A stretch of DNA of 33,819 bases from contig CAYLZW010000030.1 of the NCBI GenBank assembly GCA_964388085.1, forward strand, positions 1 to 33,819, written 5' to 3'. Positions 17,100 through 23,853 of this stretch are shown here, piece by piece. The translations under genes and the position numbers were made by a program. Origin of the DNA: CAYLZW01 sp964388085. Lineage in GTDB: Bacteria; Myxococcota; UBA727; CAYLZW01. Within the stretch, counting starts at the first letter, position 1; every line of letters begins with the position of its first letter. The notes under the pieces are model-generated. The model saw only the letters and a list, made by a program, of their open reading frames with translations, was not told the DNA's origin and made no database searches.

Positions 17100-17546
17100 A
17101 TGGCCGCCGGTGTGACGCTCGAGGTGGTGCGCGGTCCGGACGCCGGCCGCAAGTTCCCGATCGCTGTCGGCAGCTATCGCGTCATCGGCCGCGCCTATGG
17201 CGTCATGGGGGGCACCGCGGTGGTCTCCCAGGGCGAGCGCCGCCGCCTCGACGTCGAGGACCAGCGCCGCATCCAGGCCCACCTCGAAGAGCGCGGCTCG
17301 GCGGCCGGCAAGGTCGGCGCCCGCGACAAGGTGGACAACTTCCAGCGCGAGGACGATCTCGACCTCGCCGACGACGCCGTCAGCCAGACGCACGCCATGG
17401 TGTTCGTCGACGAGGCCGGCGTCTCTCTCGTCGACGTCGCCTCCACCAACGGCACCTACGTGAACGGCCGCCGCGTCAGCGAGCAGGAGCTCGTGGGCGG
17501 CGATCTGCTCCGCGTCGGCGAGACGCGCATCGAGATCCGGGACTGA
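17100..17546 (+). CDS. FHA-domain protein with an interrupted FHA domain
   Basis: 148 residues. FHA domains bind phosphothreonine peptides. The first half is 'LEVVRGPDAGRKFPIAVGSYRVIGRA' (7-32) and the second is 'LDLADDAVSQTHAMVFVDEAGVSLVDVASTNGTYVNGRRV' (87-126). The conserved elements IGR (29-31), S95, H98 and N117 are present. Normally 10-15 residues link the IGR and the S-x-x-H loop. Here about 54 mostly charged residues (32-85, including 'ERRRLDVEDQRRIQAHLEERG') are inserted. The ATG at 17100 follows a GAGGAGG-like ribosome site at 17088-17094. The stop is 3 bp from the next gene, which suggests co-translation. It may link to Ser/Thr kinase signalling, which is common in myxobacteria. 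Confidence 0.85.
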   Translation: MAAGVTLEVVRGPDAGRKFPIAVGSYRVIGRAYGVMGGTAVVSQGERRRLDVEDQRRIQAHLEERGSAAGKVGARDKVDNFQREDDLDLADDAVSQTHAMVFVDEAGVSLVDVASTNGTYVNGRRVSEQELVGGDLLRVGETRIEIRD

Positions 17547-17549
17547 GGT

Positions 17550-18533
17550 GTGCGCGGGGCAGCCGTCGGCGACGCCGTCCGCGATCCGCGCCTGCGCGCG
17601 CGGGTGACGTCGTCGCGCGAGCTCTACTACCGGGCGGGCCCGGACCCCGCGCTCGATCGCCCGGCGCACGTCCGCGCCGCCTCCGGCATCTGCCGCTTCG
17701 CCGGGCGCCTCGCCATCGTGCAGGACGACGCGCACTTCATCGCCCTCCTGGATGACGACGGCAGCGTGAGCGCGCTGCCGTTGGCGCCCGGTCCGAACGG
17801 CGCGCGGCAGTTCGACGACCTGCGCGGCAACAAGCGGGACAAGGCCGACCTGGAGGCCTGCTTCTCGTGGCCGAGCGCGAGCGGGGACGTGCTGGTGGGC
17901 GTCGGCTCCGGCTCGAGCCCCGCGCGCGAGCGGGTCGCCCTCGTCGAGGCTGCCGACGTCGAAGGGGCCCGCTTCGTCGACGCCGGCGCGCTGTACGCCG
18001 CCCTGCGGGCGCGAACGGAGTTCTCCGGCAGCGAGCTGAACGTCGAGGGGGCCGCGCTGCTCGAGGACGGTCGCGTGTGCCTCGTGCAGCGTGGCAACGG
18101 CGCTGCCGCCGGCGGCCGATCGCCCGTGAACGCCACCGCGCTCATCGGCGGCAGGGCGCTGCTCGCGTTCCTGCGAGAGGGTGCGCCGCCGCCTCCGCTC
18201 GAGCACATCACGCAGTGGCAGCTCGGCACCCTCGACGGCATCCGCCTCACGTTCACCGACGCCACCGCGTGGGCCGGTCGCTTGTGCTTCCTCGCCTGCG
18301 CGGAGGACTCGCCCGACGCCGTCCTCGATGGTCCGGTCGCGGGCACGGTCGTCGGGGTCTTCGACGCGGACGGCGGCGCGCGCTGGGCGCCGCTCGAAGG
18401 GCGCGCGGCGGTCAAGGCCGAGGGCGTCGTGCTCACGTCGCCCTCGACCGGCTTGCTGGTGCTCGATCCCGACGACCCGCTCGCGGCCGCCGAGCTGTGC
18501 ACGCTCGAGCTCTCGGGGCCCTGGTTCGAGTAG
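17550..18533 (+). CDS. Hypothetical protein, probable beta-propeller-like, downstream of the FHA gene
   Basis: 327 residues, a GTG start 3 bp after the FHA gene stop. No signal peptide or membrane segment. The sequence is rich in short beta-strand pairs with Asp turns ('FIALLDDDGSVSALPLAPG', 'VVGVFDADGGARWAPLEGRAAVKAEGV', 'GLLVLDPDDPLAAAELCTLEL'). There is also a Gly/Ser loop 'VGVGSGSSPARERVALVEA' and 'SELNVEGAALLEDGRVCLVQRGN'. This pattern suits a propeller-type protein, but I cannot name a family or a reaction. Tight coupling with the FHA protein suggests a shared role. The frame has strong third-position G/C and ends at TAG before an intergenic hairpin. Confidence 0.7.
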   Translation: MRGAAVGDAVRDPRLRARVTSSRELYYRAGPDPALDRPAHVRAASGICRFAGRLAIVQDDAHFIALLDDDGSVSALPLAPGPNGARQFDDLRGNKRDKADLEACFSWPSASGDVLVGVGSGSSPARERVALVEAADVEGARFVDAGALYAALRARTEFSGSELNVEGAALLEDGRVCLVQRGNGAAAGGRSPVNATALIGGRALLAFLREGAPPPPLEHITQWQLGTLDGIRLTFTDATAWAGRLCFLACAEDSPDAVLDGPVAGTVVGVFDADGGARWAPLEGRAAVKAEGVVLTSPSTGLLVLDPDDPLAAAELCTLELSGPWFE

Positions 18534-18536
18534 GGC

Positions 18537-18554
18537 GTGTCCCAAGGGGGACAC
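18537..18554 (+). terminator. Intergenic hairpin between convergent genes
   Basis: GTGTCCC-AAGG-GGGACAC is a perfect 7-bp stem with a 4-nt loop, starting 4 bp after the stop of the + strand gene and lying about 100 bp downstream of the stop of the - strand gene at 18656. There is no T-run, so it may end transcription weakly or protect 3' ends on both strands. Confidence 0.5.
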
Positions 18555-18561
18555 AAGCGCT

Positions 18562-18598
18562 CCCTGTGCCCTGTGCCCTTTGCCCTTTGCCCTTGCCC
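18562..18598. repeat. Imperfect 7-bp tandem repeat (CCCTGTG/CCCTTTG)
   Basis: Five consecutive units: CCCTGTG twice, CCCTTTG twice, then CCCTTG, followed by CCC. It lies between the hairpin at 18537 and the end of the convergent gene at 18656. No reading frame over it looks coding. Confidence 0.8.
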
Positions 18599-18655
18599 GC
18601 CCGGGCTCTCGGTTCGTCTGCGAGACGGGTCTTGGCGGCGAAGTGACGTCGTCCG

Positions 18656-19255
18656 TCAACGGCGCTGCATGACGCGCTCGTAATCGGCCGGCGTGTTGAT
18701 GTTGCAGACGACGCGAGCGTCCGCCCACGGCAGCAACGCGAGCTCGCCCTCGTGCCGATCGAGCACCGCGCGCGCGCCGCCGCCCTGTGCGCAGTCCGCG
18801 AGCTCGCCAAACAGCGCCCGCGCGACGACGAGAGGATGCCCGCGCGCGCCATCCACGACGGGGACCGCCGCCAGCGCGCCCTCCGACACGGCGGCGACGA
18901 GCTCGTGCACGAGCGCGCGGGTCACGAAGGGCATGTCGACGGGGCAGAGCACGAGCGCGTCCACGTCGGAGGAGACATGCAAGCTGTCCGCGAGCGCGGT
19001 CGCAATGGAGCCCGCGAGCCCGTCCGCCGGCGCGAGATTTCGCGTCACGACGACGTCAATGTCCGTGAGCGCGTTCCGCACGGGAATGTCATCGGGCGGC
19101 TCCGGCACGGTGACGACGACAGGCGAGGCGCTCGCGCCGAGCAGCACGCGCGCGAGCCGCGTCACGAACAGCTCGTCGTCGAGCGGCAGCAGCGCCTTCG
19201 GGCGACCCATTCGCTCGGACTTGCCGGCGGCGGCGACCAGGCCGAGGAGCTTCAC
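18656..19255 (-). CDS. MobA-like NTP transferase (molybdopterin cytidylyltransferase type)
   Basis: 199 residues. The N-terminal nucleotide-binding motif 'LVAAAGKSERMGRPKALLPLDD' (6-27) is the G-x-S-x-R-M-G-x-P-K signature of this family. 'VLCPVDMPFVT' in the middle carries the metal-binding Asp. Relatives add CMP or GMP to molybdopterin. Together with the overlapping XdhC-family gene upstream (ATGA overlap at 19252-19255), the most likely role is making the cytosine dinucleotide cofactor for xanthine-dehydrogenase-family enzymes. No such enzyme is encoded in the window. Confidence 0.88.
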   Translation of the reverse strand: MKLLGLVAAAGKSERMGRPKALLPLDDELFVTRLARVLLGASASPVVVTVPEPPDDIPVRNALTDIDVVVTRNLAPADGLAGSIATALADSLHVSSDVDALVLCPVDMPFVTRALVHELVAAVSEGALAAVPVVDGARGHPLVVARALFGELADCAQGGGARAVLDRHEGELALLPWADARVVCNINTPADYERVMQRR

Positions 19256-20070
19256 GCGCCGGAGGCCTTCTCGCGCGCGGGGACGTCTGCGGCGACGCTT
19301 CGCTCCTGGCGCCGTACGGCCACCATCTCGGCGACGATGCTGAGCGCGATCTCCTCGGGCGTCTCGGCGCCGATGTCGAGGCCGGCGGGAGAGCGCAGCG
19401 CGGCGATGCGCTCGGGCGCGATGCCCTTCGCTTCACAGCGCTGGCGCGTGAGCAGCGCCTTGCGCTTCGAGCCCACCATGGCCGCGTAGCGAAAGGGGCG
19501 CGCGAGCACCTTCTCCGCCAGCCGTTGGTCCGTCTGGTGATCGTGCGTGACGACGACGACGAACGCGTCCGGGCCGAAGGGCAGCGCGTCGAGGTCCTCG
19601 TCGTCGTATCCGGGCACGAGGCCGACGTCGTCGCCGAAGCGCTCGCGCGTGAGCAGCTCCTCGCGCGGGTCGGCCACCGTGACGTCGAACCCCGCCAGCG
19701 AAGACACGCGCGCGAGGGCGAGCGCCACGTGCCCACCGCCGAGCAACACGCAAGGCGGACGCTCTCGCAGCGGCTCGACGTAGATCGTCATCTGTCCTCC
19801 GCAGCACATGCCGAGCTGCGTCGTCAGGTTCAGGTGCACCATGCGCGGGCGCGTCCGCACGATGGCGACGAGCGCCTCCCGCCGGAGCTGATGCTCCACG
19901 GCCCCGCCGCCGATGGTGCCCTCGATGCGGCCGACCTCGGAGCCGTCCGCGAACACGACCATGCGCGCGCCGGCCTTGCGCGGCGTGGAGCCGCGGGTCT
20001 CGACGACGGTGCAGACCGCGGCGGGCTCGCGGCCCTTCGAGATCTCAGCGAGGCGCTCGAGGGTGGGCAC
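19252..20070 (-). CDS. xdhC: XdhC/CoxI-family molybdenum cofactor insertion protein
   Basis: 272 residues from the GTG at 20070. The XdhC N-terminal domain has 'TVVETRGSTPRKAGARMVV' (21-39), 'GTIGGGAVE' (51-59) and the conserved 'LGMCCGGQMTIYVEP' (86-100). A Rossmann domain follows, with 'LLGGGHVALALARVSSLAGFDVTVADPR' (109-136). Family members bind and sulfurate molybdenum cofactor and hand it to xanthine-dehydrogenase-type enzymes. An upstream in-frame start at 20142 would add an Arg/Pro-rich stretch absent from the family, so 20070 is preferred. The stop overlaps the MobA-like gene start by 4 bp. Confidence 0.92.
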   Translation of the reverse strand: MPTLERLAEISKGREPAAVCTVVETRGSTPRKAGARMVVFADGSEVGRIEGTIGGGAVEHQLRREALVAIVRTRPRMVHLNLTTQLGMCCGGQMTIYVEPLRERPPCVLLGGGHVALALARVSSLAGFDVTVADPREELLTRERFGDDVGLVPGYDDEDLDALPFGPDAFVVVVTHDHQTDQRLAEKVLARPFRYAAMVGSKRKALLTRQRCEAKGIAPERIAALRSPAGLDIGAETPEEIALSIVAEMVAVRRQERSVAADVPAREKASGA

Positions 20071-20160
20071 GGCGGCGAGCGTAACAGCTCGACGGGGCGC
20101 TGGTGAGCGACGGGCTACGGTGGGCGACGAGCTACGGCGCACGACGCCGCGAGGCCCCCG

Positions 20161-21042
20161 CTACCGCTTCTTGCCCTTGGCCTTCGACTTTGCCGCGGTC
20201 GTCTTCTTCTTGGCGGCGGCGGCCTTGGCCTTGCCCGCGCTCTTCGAGACGGCCGGCTTCTTCTTGGCCGCGGCGGCCTTCTTGGCCTTCTCCGCCGTCT
20301 TCGACTTCTTGGCCGGCGCCGGAGCGGCGGGCTTCTTGGCCTTCTCCGCCTTCTTGGGCTTCTCCGCCGGCTTCGCCTTCGCGGCCGCCTTTGGGGCTGC
20401 CTTCGGGGCGGCCTTCGCGGGGGCGGGCGCGGCGGCCTTCGCGGGCGCCGGCTTGGCCTTGGCTGCCTTCTTCGACGGCTTCTGGTCGGGGGAGCCCTCG
20501 TCCGGGTGCCCGTCCTCGACGCGGGCGGCCTCGGTGGCCTCGCGCTCGGCGCGCAGCTTGTCGGCGCTCTTCGGCATGCCGGGGGGCCACACACCCTTCC
20601 CCTTTTTCTCTTCTTTCTCGTCGCGCCACAGCACGCAGGTGATCTGGCCCTTCATGACGATGTCGTGGTTCTGGTTCTCGGCCCAGACATCGACGTCGAC
20701 ACGCGGCTCGCCGCTGTGATCGTGGCGGTCGACGATGACGCCCTTGGCCGTCAGGATGTCGCCCGGCCACACGAGGCGCTGAAACTTCGCGTGCGTCGTC
20801 AAGACGCGCCCGTTCTCGAGCCACTTGGAGACGGCCTCGGTGGCGAAGCCGAGGGCGAGCCCGCCGTGCGCGAACACGCCGCCGTAGCCGGCGGCCTTGG
20901 CGAAGTCGTCGTCGATGTGCAGGGGGCTGTAGTCGCGCGCCGCGCCCGCGAACTTCGCGATCTGGACGCGCGTGACGGGCGGCTTCGTCAGGGGGGTGAC
21001 CGGGTCACCGATCTCGACGGTGTCGTAATACAGCTTCGGCAT
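20161..21042 (-). CDS. MaoC-like (R)-hydratase domain with a histone-like Lys/Ala/Pro tail
   Basis: 293 residues, about twice the usual MaoC length. Residues 1-145 form a hot-dog-fold hydratase with the catalytic segment 'FAGAARDYSPLHIDDDFAKAAGYGGVFAHGGLALG' (31-65), including the expected D37 and H42. After a charged linker (141-187), residues 188-293 consist almost only of Lys, Ala and Pro ('KKAAKAKPAPAKAAAPAPAK'), like the C-terminal tails of histone H1 and bacterial H1-like proteins. The tail should be disordered and strongly positive. The neighbouring 150-residue MaoC-like gene (21098) is a probable heterodimer partner in 3-hydroxyacyl dehydration. The low-complexity tail could bind nucleic acid or polyphosphate; that is inference. 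Confidence 0.9.
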   Translation of the reverse strand: MPKLYYDTVEIGDPVTPLTKPPVTRVQIAKFAGAARDYSPLHIDDDFAKAAGYGGVFAHGGLALGFATEAVSKWLENGRVLTTHAKFQRLVWPGDILTAKGVIVDRHDHSGEPRVDVDVWAENQNHDIVMKGQITCVLWRDEKEEKKGKGVWPPGMPKSADKLRAEREATEAARVEDGHPDEGSPDQKPSKKAAKAKPAPAKAAAPAPAKAAPKAAPKAAAKAKPAEKPKKAEKAKKPAAPAPAKKSKTAEKAKKAAAAKKKPAVSKSAGKAKAAAAKKKTTAAKSKAKGKKR

Positions 21043-21097
21043 GGGGCTACCTCTGGCGCTCTGGCGCTCTGCGGCGGGTCTCCGCGGACCCTCTCAG

Positions 21098-21550
21098 TCA
21101 GCGACGAGGGAACCCGCCGCGTACGGCGAGGACGCGCTGGACTTCGAACGCGATGAGGTTCTTCTTGGTGGTGCCGACGACGTCGATGACCACGAAGCCC
21201 ATCGGGTTGCCGCCGCCGCCCTGCTGCTCGTAGAGGTCGCGCACCGTGGTGGCGACCGTGATCTCGTCACCGACGCAGAGCGGCTGGTGCACCGCGATGG
21301 TCTCGCGGCTGTGCAGCACCTGCTTCGGCTTGAGCTCGAGGATCTCCATCACCGCGTCGTAGTCGCCGAGGGAGCCGGCGCCGACGTGGGGGAGCATGAC
21401 GTTGGTGTTGCCCGCCGCGCGTGCGGCGGCCGGATCCGTCGACAGCGGATCGGTGAGCTCGAGCGCGTCGACGAAACGCTCCACGAGGCCCGCCTCGATC
21501 ACGAGGTTCTTCTCCGCGATGGTCTTCCCGATGTGCGCGCGTTGCTTCAT
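21098..21550 (-). CDS. MaoC/FAS1-type dehydratase N-terminal-domain protein
   Basis: 150 residues in the single hot-dog-fold form seen in HadA/HadC-like subunits. 'IGKTIAEKNLVIEAGLVERFVDALELTDPL' starts the fold. The segment 'NVMLPHVGAGSLGDYDAVMEILELKPKQVLHSRETIAVHQPLCVGDEITVATTVRDLYEQQG' matches the substrate-tunnel and dimer strands. This subunit lacks the D-x-x-x-x-H pair, as expected for the structural partner of a catalytic MaoC subunit. The gene lies 55 bp upstream of the MaoC-tail gene on the same strand, so a two-subunit 3-hydroxyacyl-ACP/CoA dehydratase is likely. Confidence 0.87.
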   Translation of the reverse strand: MKQRAHIGKTIAEKNLVIEAGLVERFVDALELTDPLSTDPAAARAAGNTNVMLPHVGAGSLGDYDAVMEILELKPKQVLHSRETIAVHQPLCVGDEITVATTVRDLYEQQGGGGNPMGFVVIDVVGTTKKNLIAFEVQRVLAVRGGFPRR

Positions 21551-21585
21551 CCGCCGGGCCTCTCGCTGCTTGCCGACGCCCCCCC

Positions 21586-21626
21586 GTGACGATCACCCCT
21601 GTGGAAGATCACCCCTGTGACGTCAC
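21586..21626. promoter_or_regulatory. GTGA/TCAC palindromes and 13-bp direct repeat upstream of the dehydratase genes
   Basis: GTGACGATCAC (21586-21596) and the perfect palindrome GTGACGTCAC (21617-21626) flank a 13-bp direct repeat, GATCACCCCTGTG, at 21591-21603 and 21607-21619 (16-bp period). The cluster is 36-76 bp upstream of the ATG at 21550, where an operator would be expected. The regulator is unknown. Confidence 0.45.
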
Positions 21627-21919
21627 CCGCCGACGTGGCCTCTCGGCCCCGCTCCGAGGCAGAACCTCGAAGAAAAACGCAGGGTTATGTCACAGACCTA
21701 AGGCCGGGGGGCCGTTTGTACCCTCTCGAACGTGCAGCGAGTCGGGGCGAAAAGCAAGAAAAACGCAGCGGCGCCGGGGGGAAAGCGGTGTTTTGTCGGC
21801 CTCCACAGGGGCGTCGCAAGCTTTGCAGCAGGGCCGGCGGCAGCACGGAGGCCCGCCCAGAGCCCGCGCTCGGTGTCCCCGCGGCGCGCCCCCGTGCGCG
21901 GCGGACGGAGGCCCGCTCC
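21627..21919. other. Non-coding interval between two leftward operons
   Basis: About 290 bp without a convincing gene. It should hold the 3' end of the ABC operon (stop at 21920) and the far promoter region of the dehydratase pair. The only structure I see is an A-rich 13-mer, AAGAAAAACGCAG, present twice (21670-21682 and 21756-21768), which stands out in this G+C-rich DNA. No RNA gene is recognised. Confidence 0.5.
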
Positions 21920-23125
21920 TCAGCGCCCGAACACGATGCGCTCGCTCTTTAGCATGCGCGTGGTGGCGGCCAGGAGCCCGAACGTCGCGAGCAACGTGGA
22001 GCCCCCGCAGATGAGCACCGAGAGGAGCGCGGGGCGCTCGCCGCTCATGACCTCCGTCAGCAGCACCTGATGAGAGAGCGCGGGCAGCCACATCATCCAC
22101 CCTTCGGCGTCGATGGGCTTGATGACGGCGATGAAGCCGGGCGCCAGCGGTAGCAGCATCAGGAGGCTGACGTAGGTCTGCGCCTCCTTGAACGAGCGGG
22201 CGAAGGTGCCGACGAAGAGCTGCAGCGCGGGGACGAGCAGCGTCATGGGCAGCAGCAGCAGCACGACCTCGAGCAGCTCGCTTGGGCCGACGTGCAGCTC
22301 GAAGCCGAGAGAGGCGAACGAGATGCGTGACATCGCCGCGCTGAAGGTCAGCAGCGTCAACAGGACGCCGGCCACGCTGAAGACGGCGGTGACCGCCCAC
22401 TTGCCGGCCAGCAGCACCGAGCGGGGCACGGGCGCGGTCAGGAGGGGCTCGAGGGACAAGCGCTCGCGCTCTCCCGCGGTGGCGTCGATGGCGACGTTCA
22501 GGCTGGCGATGAAGGCCGCCATCACGAGGAACATCGGCAGCATCATGAAGAACTGCGCCGAGCGTTGCGCGCCCGTGGCGACGTCGCGCCGCTCGAGCTG
22601 GAGCGGCCGGAGCACCGCCGGATCGACGCCGCGCGCGAGCACACGCAAGGTGGCGATGGTGCTCGCGTAGGCCTGCACGGCCTCCGCGGCCCTGGCGACG
22701 AGGGGCGCGGTGTCCTTGTTGGCGCCGTCGTACCAGAGCTCGACGGCGGCGGGGCGCCCGCCGGCGAAGTCCTCCGGGAAGTCCTCGTCGACGACGAGCG
22801 CCACCTCCACCTCGCCGCTGGTCACGGCCGCTTCGGCGTCGCCGTCGAACGGGCGGAGCACCGCGCCGTGCTCGCCGAGGAAGGTCATGAGGTGCGGCGC
22901 GTGCTCGGCGCCGACGGTGTGCAGCACGAGCTCGCGCTCGGCGCTCAGGTTCTTCGTCAGGTACGAGAACATGGCCGCCACGAGGAGCGGCATGAGCAGC
23001 GGATAGAGGATCGCGGACAAGAGCGAGCGGCGGTCGCGCACGGCATCGCGCGCCTCCTTGTCGACGACGGCGAGCAATTGCACCCGACGCGAGGGAAGGC
23101 CTCGAGGGGAGTGACGCTCGCTCAT
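21920..23125 (-). CDS. ABC-2 type transporter permease (NatB-like)
   Basis: 401 residues. It has the ABC-2 permease layout: a short cytoplasmic N-terminus, TM1 at about 37-58 ('LLSAILYPLLMPLLVAAMFSYL'), a large extracytoplasmic domain (about 60-205, with 'EVEVALVVDEDFPEDFAGGRPAAVELWYDGAN'), then five hydrophobic segments from about 212 ('FFMMLPMFLVMAAFIASLNVAI') to the C-terminus. It resembles the NatB sodium-exporter permease and related ABC-2 exporters. The start overlaps the stop of the ATPase gene by 4 bp (ATGA), so the two proteins form one exporter. The substrate is unknown. Confidence 0.9.
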   Translation of the reverse strand: MSERHSPRGLPSRRVQLLAVVDKEARDAVRDRRSLLSAILYPLLMPLLVAAMFSYLTKNLSAERELVLHTVGAEHAPHLMTFLGEHGAVLRPFDGDAEAAVTSGEVEVALVVDEDFPEDFAGGRPAAVELWYDGANKDTAPLVARAAEAVQAYASTIATLRVLARGVDPAVLRPLQLERRDVATGAQRSAQFFMMLPMFLVMAAFIASLNVAIDATAGERERLSLEPLLTAPVPRSVLLAGKWAVTAVFSVAGVLLTLLTFSAAMSRISFASLGFELHVGPSELLEVVLLLLPMTLLVPALQLFVGTFARSFKEAQTYVSLLMLLPLAPGFIAVIKPIDAEGWMMWLPALSHQVLLTEVMSGERPALLSVLICGGSTLLATFGLLAATTRMLKSERIVFGR

Positions 23126-23853
23126 CCGAGCCCCGCCGCGCTGCCGATGATCTTGACGAAGGCGTCCTCGAGCTCGGCCTCGCCTGTCTGCTCGCAGAGC
23201 GCACGCGGCTCTCCCGCGGCGACCACGCGGCCGTGGGCGACGACGACGACCTCGTCACAGAGGGCGGAGACCTCTTGCATGATGTGGCTCGAGAACAGCA
23301 CGCACTTGCCGGCGGCCTTGAGCCCGCGCACCACCTCGCGCACCGCTCGCGTCGTCATCACGTCGAGGCCGGTGCTGGGCTCGTCGAGGATGACGTTCGC
23401 GGGATCGTGAACGAGCGCGCGCCCGAGGGAGACCTTCATGCGCTCGCCGGCGGAGAAGCCCTCCGTGCGCCGGTCGATGATGGACGCCATATCGAGCTGC
23501 TCGACGAGGGTGTCGATGCGCCGCGCGAGCGCCTCGCCGCCCACGCCGTGCAGGCGTCCGGCGTAGCGCAGGTGCTCGCGGGCGGTGAGGCGCGCATAGA
23601 GGCCGCGGGCGTCGGGCAAGACGCCGACGCGGCTCTGTGCGCGGAGCGGGTCCTGCAGCACGTCTACGGCGTCGATGTGCGCGGAGCCCTCGTCGGGCCG
23701 GAGGAGGCCGCAGAGCACCCGCAGCGTCGTCGTCTTGCCCGCGCCGTTCGGCCCGAGCAGACCGGTGATGCGGCCGTCGGGCGCGCGGAAGCTGACGTCC
23801 TGCACCGCGACGACGTCGCCGAAGCGGCGCCGGAGCGCGCTGACCTCGATCAT
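23122..23853 (-). CDS. ABC transporter ATP-binding protein (NatA-like)
   Basis: 243 residues. Walker A is GPNGAGKT (34-41), the signature is 'FSAGERMKVSLGRAL' (133-147, SAGE in place of SGGQ as in NatA-type proteins), Walker B is 'VILDEPSTGLD' (154-164, E158 present), and the H-loop is 'FSSH' (H190). All catalytic residues are intact. The start overlaps the stop of the S33 peptidase gene by 4 bp and the stop overlaps the ABC-2 permease start by 4 bp, giving a three-gene translationally coupled operon. Confidence 0.94.
   Translation of the reverse strand: MIEVSALRRRFGDVVAVQDVSFRAPDGRITGLLGPNGAGKTTTLRVLCGLLRPDEGSAHIDAVDVLQDPLRAQSRVGVLPDARGLYARLTAREHLRYAGRLHGVGGEALARRIDTLVEQLDMASIIDRRTEGFSAGERMKVSLGRALVHDPANVILDEPSTGLDVMTTRAVREVVRGLKAAGKCVLFSSHIMQEVSALCDEVVVVAHGRVVAAGEPRALCEQTGEAELEDAFVKIIGSAAGLG

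Noticed and set aside
17055..18728. A 557-codon minus-strand frame opposite the FHA gene
   Set aside because: It is antisense to two genes with clear third-position bias and family motifs, and it crosses the tandem repeat and hairpin.
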